Shown here in pieces: positions 57,645 to 64,000 of a stretch of 64,000 nucleotides of DNA. This DNA is from Riptortus pedestris (Eukaryota > Arthropoda > Insecta > Hemiptera > Alydidae). The DNA lies in the NCBI GenBank assembly GCA_019009955.1, contig CM032232.1, forward strand, positions 56,589,001-56,653,000. Direction: 5' to 3'. How positions within the stretch are numbered: the stretch's first letter is position 1; each line of letters starts with the position of its first letter. The notes beneath the pieces were generated by a model. It had not been told where the DNA came from, made no database searches, and saw only the letters and a program-made list of their open reading frames with translations. The translations under genes and the position numbers were made by a program.

Positions 57645-58760
57645 ATATCTAAAGTTTAATTTATATCTGTGGTTTCATAGATGGCACGTAAGGTGTACAT
57701 TTTATATATCTAAAGTGTTATTAGTATCTCTGGTTGCATACGTTACACGAAAGGTGTATATTTGTAATATGTAAATTGTTATTTATATCTGTGATCCCAT
57801 AGATAACGAGTATAGTGTTATTTATATCTATGGTTTCATTGAAGACACGTAAGTTGTATATTTATTATATCTATGGTTCTACGTGTGCATGTGTATGTAT
57901 GCACATGTATGCATATTTATTATATCTAAAGTGTTATTTATATCTGTGGTTTCATAGATGGCACGTAAGTTGTATATTTATTTATGTCTAAAGAGTTGTT
58001 TATATGTCTGGTTTCATAGATTACACGTAAGGTGTATATTTCTATATTTCAATTGTTATTTATATCTGTGATACCATAGAGACACGTAAAGTGTTATTAT
58101 GGTTAATGTTATTTATATCTGTGGTTTCATAGATGGCACGTAAGTTGTATATTTATATCTGTGGTTTCATAGATGGCACGTAAGTTGTATATTTATTTAT
58201 GTCTAAAGTGTTATTTATATGTCTGGTTTCATAGATTACACGTAAGGTGTATATTTCTATATTTCAATTGTTATTTATATCTGTGATACCATAGATAACG
58301 AGTAAAGTGTTATTTATATCTATGGTTTCATTGAAGACACGTAAGTTGTATATTTATTATATCTATGGTTCTACGTGTGCATGTGTATGTATGCACCTGT
58401 ATGCATATTTATTATACCTAAAGTGTTATTTATATCTGTGGTTTCATAGATTACACGTAGGGTGTATATTTCTATATCTAAAGTGTTATTTATATCTCTG
58501 GTTTCATAGATTACACGTAGGGTGTATATTTCTATATCTAAAGTGTTATTTATATCTCTGGTTTCATACATGGCACGTAAGGTGTATATTTTTTTTATCT
58601 AAAGTGTTATTTATATATGTGGCTTCATTGATAGAACTTCAGGAGTATATTTATTATTTTTGAAGTGTTATTGATACCTATAGTTTCATAGAAGACTCGA
58701 AAAGTATCATTTATATCTCCGGTTTCATAGATGGCACGTAAGGTGTATATCGCTACAGGA
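57645..58760. repeat. about 60-bp tandem array, right part, with higher-order copies
   Basis: It continues the array left of the insertion. A block beginning 'gtgat[ac]ccatagataacgag' and including the 'gttctacgtgtgcatgtgta' variant occurs at about 56003, 57791 and 58283. Frames across it (58307-58663) are repetitive (YLYLWFHRLHVGCIFLYLKC) and are not genes. Confidence 0.9.
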
Positions 58761-59261
58761 GGAACACCCACAATAAAAAATTAATCGTGGAGGATATACA
58801 ACATCATCAAATTTCTAAGGCTTGTATACTTTTAGTACTGAAACCATATATCCAGCGTTCTTGGCGCTAGGGAGGGCAAAAGACAACAGCTGGCTGATTT
58901 TAAGCTGAATAAGATAATACATGTAAAAGTGGTTGGGAGGAAGTGGGAAATGGGTTAGGCTAAGGTTTTGGTTGAGACAGCAGATAAATCTAGAATCCCC
59001 TTGGCAGCAATACCCCCAGGCTGGTTATCTATACTGCCCTCGTCTCCACTGATAACCTACATCCAACAACTTCCGCCTTCCCTTACAATCTCTCTATCCT
59101 ACAATTCTATTTATAAACATATGTTTACTAGTCTCAGCAGATTTATCCCTAACTGATATAAGGTATTGGGATTACACGTCCGACCGAAATTTTAACGTTT
59201 CATGTGGATTCATTGTTATTTCTGCTGGTGGCTAGGGTTACGAATCAGGTTTAACGAGAGC
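58761..59261. other. unrecognised sequence
   Basis: Less AT-rich than its surroundings, but no recognised gene. The 62-residue frame at 58968-59156 has no domain. Confidence 0.4.
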
Positions 59262-59330
59262 TCAATTTTTTGGCTCTTCACAATAATTGCTCAGCGCTTT
59301 CATCAATTTACATTACTTCATCAAGATTGA
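59262..59330 (-). repeat. degenerate Penelope-like terminus
   Basis: On the minus strand: 'cttgatgaagtaatg' ... 'gatgaaagcgctgagcaatt' + 'attgtgaagagccaaaaaat'. It aligns with the arms at 35056-35283 (gaaagcgctaag, attgtgaggagccac). The CTGANGA box and the stem are decayed. Confidence 0.5.
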
Positions 59331-59542
59331 TTCCAAAATCTTTTTCAATCCAACTCATAAAACAGATTTTGAATTTCGAGATTCCCCCTCCCTTTAAACC
59401 CCACCTCTATTCTTAGGCCGATTTCTGGTATTAATGAATACTTTTTTTAATTTTTAGTGCTGCCTGAAACGGTAACAAATCGAATACAATATAGATACAT
59501 TAAATATTTTAATATATAAATATTTTAAAATTAATTTTATAA
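59331..59542 (-). repeat. R1 fragment
   Basis: 'caatccaactcataaaacag', a C-rich tract and 'ggccgatttctggtattaat' match a minus-orientation R1 module. Confidence 0.5.
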
Positions 59543-59552
59543 ATTAAATATT

Positions 59553-59607
59553 TTAGCCTGAGTTGCAAAACGTGGACGTTAGTAAATAATAATCATAATA
59601 ATAATAC
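59553..59607 (+). mobile_element. very short 3' SINE insertion
   Basis: Only the last part of the SINE is present ('agcctgagttgcaaaacgtg' + 'gacgttagtaaataat' and an (ATA)n tail). ATTAAATATT lies at 59543-59552 and 59608-59617, so this 55-bp piece appears to be a genuine 5'-truncated insertion. Confidence 0.8.
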
Positions 59608-59617
59608 ATTAAATATT

Positions 59618-61024
59618 GAGAAAAAGAATTAAAACCCTAATTTCACTACGTCACCACAGACCGTATTTGCATTTATATTATCTGGTAAACTCCTGTTGAA
59701 AACAACATTTGGTAATTAAGCTTGGAATATTACTTTTCATGATGCCTCTGGAGATGCAGGAGGATAGAGGAACCAATAGATTAGTATCAATAAAAATCCT
59801 TGTCTCCTACAAGTACATTAATATGCAGATTGGACTTTCAGAGACCAATCTCCATCATCAGTGTCTGCTGAAAAAACGAAAAACCTAAAGAATAACAATC
59901 ATTGCAGGGCTAACAGAGTTGGAAACAGTCAAAATAATAATAAGAAAGTACACATATTTCTAGGATTACATATATATAGTTAGGGGAAGATGTAGGAGGT
60001 ACCCTAGATATTTCATGACCTGCGGTTGTTGTTAAAGTTCGATGACTAATAGTCCTAACTGAAGGGTGGAAATTAAAAAAATCAAATATCTCGGTTAATA
60101 TTCATGATAAAAACCAAATGTATGTAACAACACTTAAAGGACCTTAAATTTACAAAAAAAAATCGACATTACAATTTTATTTTAGACCCCATGTATAATG
60201 ACGGAGATATTTAAAATCTTCGGAAATCCCCCCTGAGAGGAAATCTGCTAAAACTACAATAGGGAAATAAAACAAATTTTGGCCTAAAAGTTAAAAACTT
60301 TCCACCACTTCTCATGCATAAAAACTACTGCATATTAAGCAATAACACTTTTAAAGCCTATTTGGCATTCAAATATTAATATAAAATAGACTTCAAAAAA
60401 AAATTTATACGTACAAAATTTCCTTACTTCTCAGGTACTACGGAAATTTACAGTTTGGTTCAAGTATTCAGACTCGTGCAAGTATAAGTTCAGAGTTAGT
60501 AATTTATTGCAAATTATTTTTAATTAATATTATAAAATTCTCCAACACCAATTATAATAATTATTCACAATCTCCCGAGAGGTAAAGTTTGGTCAATTCT
60601 AGAAATCATATCGATCGGAAGAATTTATGATGAAAAATGTTTTTAATCCAAGCGAATATAGAAGGAAATTAATTGACGAAATAAATTTAAATGAATGGTT
60701 TTTTTCTTTCAAGATATGGCTTCAAATTAAAGGCTTAAGTAATGAGAGAGAAAAATTCTGGAGTTGTAAAGGTCGGAGGGTCTATTGAGATTGGGCGTGT
60801 GAATTAATGGCCTACCATCTTGGGGCAGGCTGCAGGTGACAGATGGTTCCAATTTATTGGTATCAGCCACAGCTGTATTACCTTTGCTCTCTCTTCCTAT
60901 GTCACTCCTATTCTTGTCTTAATATACAAATCCGTTCTTATAACCTCTCCCTTTACCATTTGTCTCTCTTTCTCCTCTTCTAATGCTTCTCTTTCTCTCT
61001 TTACCTCTCCCTCACCCTCTTCAT
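59618..61024. other. R1 fragment and unrecognised sequence
   Basis: Minus-orientation R1 modules occur at about 59625-59740 and 60040-60255 ('aaaaatcaaatatctcggtt', 'cccctgagaggaaatctgct'). The rest is unrecognised. Confidence 0.45.
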
Positions 61025-61571
<547 letters not shown>

Positions 61572-62384
61572 TCTCCGTCCCTCAACACCCCACAATTTAT
61601 AAATCCAAATTTTAATATGCCCAAATAGCTCACTCTAACTAATCCAATAAAACTAGAGCAGCGGGGTCAAGACTATTTCAATATATGCTTGCAGTGGGGC
61701 GAAAACATTTAAAAGCCTCAAATATATTAGGTCGCCCGCAATTGGAATGCCTCTGCCTCTGCACAGCAGGAGTCCAATGAAATATTACTAATACTGTAGT
61801 TAGGTTACTATTTTCTTAAAACTGATCCTACTTAATATTGTTCTAATTTACATTTATATTTCATTCATTCATCTTGTTTTACTTATTCATTTTTGCCAGT
61901 CTCTCCCACTCACACCTGTGTACGTGTGAGAACACTTGGTAAAAATAATAAACTTTATATACGTATTTGTGAACCAAGCACATTTATTCATGCCACACTA
62001 TAATAGTGTTCTTAGTTGTGTTCAATTGAAACACGAGACACCTGATTAGACTTTAAAAATAACCTAGTAAATTTATATAATAAATATAAAAGTTTAAAAT
62101 TTATATAATTTATATATAAAAGTTAAATTAAAGGCAGTATAATCTCGGCTTGAAAATAACACTTAAAAATGTTATAGGATTTTTCGAAGACTGTGTTTTC
62201 TATGTAGAGATACCTGCAAATTTGCTGTCACAGACTAATCTGCTGGTTGGCGGTGCTAGAAGATTTATGGGCGATATACTACAATAGCATTTGTACTAGA
62301 GTCTTTCCAAATAGAGATACCATGGAAAAGGGATCCTACAAGGACAAATGTTACTTCTTAACGACCACTGTGTGCTAATAAGAC
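61572..62384. other. unrecognised sequence
   Basis: No gene or family recognised. Confidence 0.4.
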
Positions 62385-62495
62385 TTACCAGGGTGAGTTA
62401 TCTACGTTATCACACTTTTCCAACCATGATGAGTCTAAGAATATTATTTAGCAGGTACGTCACAAAATAAAATCCTATAGCACCCATGCGAATGG
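62385..62495 (-). repeat. SINE fragment
   Basis: 'accagggtgagttatctacg' ... 'cacttttccaaccatgatga' + 'gtctaag' is a reverse-complement SINE body lacking head and tail. Confidence 0.6.
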
Positions 62496-62507
62496 AAGCC
62501 GTACGAA

Positions 62508-62692
62508 TTAAGGTGCTGTTGTTAACCTCACTTAGTAAACCTAGATTTCAAGCAATACCTTGACAATAGGAATTCATTTACTGAAGAACTCGCCAAATAA
62601 AATCCTTAGTCCCGCCCTGGCTAGAAAAGGTTGATATAGATAAACCGTCCATATTAGCCTCAATTGTACAAAGTGGACGTTAATAAATAACG
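62508..62692 (+). repeat. diverged tRNA-derived SINE
   Basis: Head 'taaggtgctgttgttaacct', 'agtaaacctagatttcaagc', body 'cccgccctggctagaaaagg' and 3' end 'gtacaaagtggacgttaata'. It faces away from the fragment at 62385-62495, giving an inverted SINE pair. Confidence 0.7.
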
Positions 62693-64000
62693 TTTCCCTG
62701 TTGGATCCCTTTTCCATTCTCCCTTTTTGGCAAGAGACTAAGGCGGACTGTTTCAGCCGCTTTCGGCTTCTTACGGAATGAAAGTGAGAGTTCAGAAAGT
62801 AATTTCCTTCCTTCAAATGAACTGAAAGCTTACATCTTGACACTTCAGAGCACAAAAGAAACGAAACTCTTCAATACAATAGCCATTTTCTAAAACTCCA
62901 AATGAAGAAAGATCTCTCAACGTCAGTATTAAAGATAATGTCGAGGAAATACTTTTTTCTTTATCTTGGATGGCATATTCTTTTAATGAATTTCCATTTA
63001 GATAATAAGTTATTGCTGTAGTCCTCATGGCCGTGACCAATTACTCATATAAAATCTAATGTAAGTACTTGCAGGAATCATTTCAAAATTTCATGCAATT
63101 ACAGGGACATTAAACTCATTCCAAAACGAAAAAAGCCGACATAATAAAAGAAGAAGGGCGTAGATAATTTACTCAAGAAACAATATGGAGGCGACTGGAG
63201 GAATATTGAGCTGTTGAAATTCTACAAGCGTATTATTGGGGGAAGCTAGGGAGCAGAAGATAGCCCTGTCAACCACAGAAACAGCTACAAAAACATTCAG
63301 TATAAATTTGGAATGCAAATAACTAAAAAGTGCCCTGTTATTTTTACATACTCGAACAAAGTGAAGGAAGTATTCTAATGACAAAAATTTTCAGTTTCAA
63401 AATTCAAAGGAATTATACGTTAAGACCTTTCCTTAACTCAAAAACGGCTAATATTAGAACGTTGAAATTTATTATTTATGGTTTTATAAATCCAAGTTCT
63501 GCATTTCTCCTTTTTAAATCGACTAAGGAAAAAAGGGGGCTATAGGAGACCAAGAATGAAATAAATAAATCCATACAAAAAAAAATAAATAAATAAAAAT
63601 ATGTTTTGACATTCTTTTCAACCCAATACAATTGAACGGATAATTTCCAGTCTTCAATAAACCCCCATTTTAATGTCATCAATAAGTCAATACATTATGA
63701 AACGATTTATTCCCAGATAAAATACTAACTATTGTTTTTAGAAGAGATTATGTGAGATACAAGCAAATGTTCAGTATGACAATCTCATTAATAAGATTAT
63801 AGGGTGTTGACCTAAAAATGTTTATTTCCTATACTATAGTCCATATTTAACTGTTTCATACGACATTTAAGATCATATTTGTTAATTGCTGAAACCGGAT
63901 GGGGAGGGACTCGAAAGTTCATATATCTCGGTTATTATATATCTACTCGAATATTGTTATAAAACAAATTTTGTTAAACTTTTGACGCTCTGCAATTGTT
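62693..64000. other. unrecognised sequence ending in R1
   Basis: 62693-63630 holds no recognised gene (frames at 62574-62855, 62813-63040 and 63169-63545 show no domain). From about 63640 plus-orientation R1-like modules continue to the window end ('cagtcttcaataaaccccca', 'gctgaaaccggatggggagg'). Confidence 0.45.

Noticed and set aside
58307..58663. 118-residue repetitive frame rich in Tyr, Leu and Trp, resembling a membrane protein
   Set aside because: It is translated from the 60-bp tandem array; the period explains all the apparent hydrophobic repeats.

Overview
This 64 kb window looks like a repeat-dominated, AT-rich stretch of an animal nuclear genome, most likely an invertebrate. The evidence is the long (TA)n, (CA)n and (CT)n microsatellites, a Ty3/gypsy LTR retrotransposon, solo LTRs, degraded non-LTR retrotransposons, tRNA-derived SINEs and several minisatellites. 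There are no operon-like gene clusters. I cannot name the species or phylum from sequence alone. I recognise no complete host protein-coding gene. The only non-mobile coding candidate is a short exon-like or retrocopy-like fragment at about 45.4-45.9 kb that ends in AATAAA and an A-run.

Layout. 0.2-6.4 kb: an old copy of an abundant dispersed repeat (called R1 here), split by a minus-strand Ty3/gypsy element with two 0.33 kb LTRs and a 4-bp target duplication. 5.7-11 kb: more R1 and unrecognised AT-rich DNA with Penelope-like terminal motifs. 11.0-15.9 kb: a decayed minus-strand non-LTR reverse transcriptase, a repeat with about 300-bp internal monomers, a decayed plus-strand jockey-like fragment and another R1 copy. 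16-26 kb: R1 copies, SINEs, a solo LTR (20.6-21.1 kb), and a 26-bp minisatellite whose monomers invert orientation (22.0-22.7 kb). 26.5-36 kb: a 25-bp minisatellite, fold-back structures, two non-LTR fragments, SINE relics. 36-54 kb: mostly R1 copies (three of one subfamily at 42.4, 48.0 and 51.9 kb), SINEs and a second, inverted solo LTR nested in R1. 54.6-58.8 kb: a second repeat with the 300-bp monomers, then minisatellites split by a 5'-truncated jockey-like element with a 15-bp target duplication. 58.8-64 kb: repeat fragments and a 0.55 kb (CT)n tract.

How the parts relate. R1 is the old substrate. The gypsy element, one solo LTR, a non-LTR 3' end and several SINEs all sit inside R1 copies, which gives a relative insertion order. 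The retrotransposon genes are broken by frameshifts, stops and lost catalytic residues, except the short 57 kb non-LTR fragment, whose remaining reading frame is open. The features I find least explained are R1 (subterminal inverted repeats plus a terminal palindrome, no recognised coding capacity) and a scattered motif of the form CTGANGA-stem-GAAA, often in head-to-head pairs, resembling Penelope-like element termini and, loosely, a hammerhead ribozyme core. Boundaries of diverged repeats are by-eye estimates and may be off by tens of bases.
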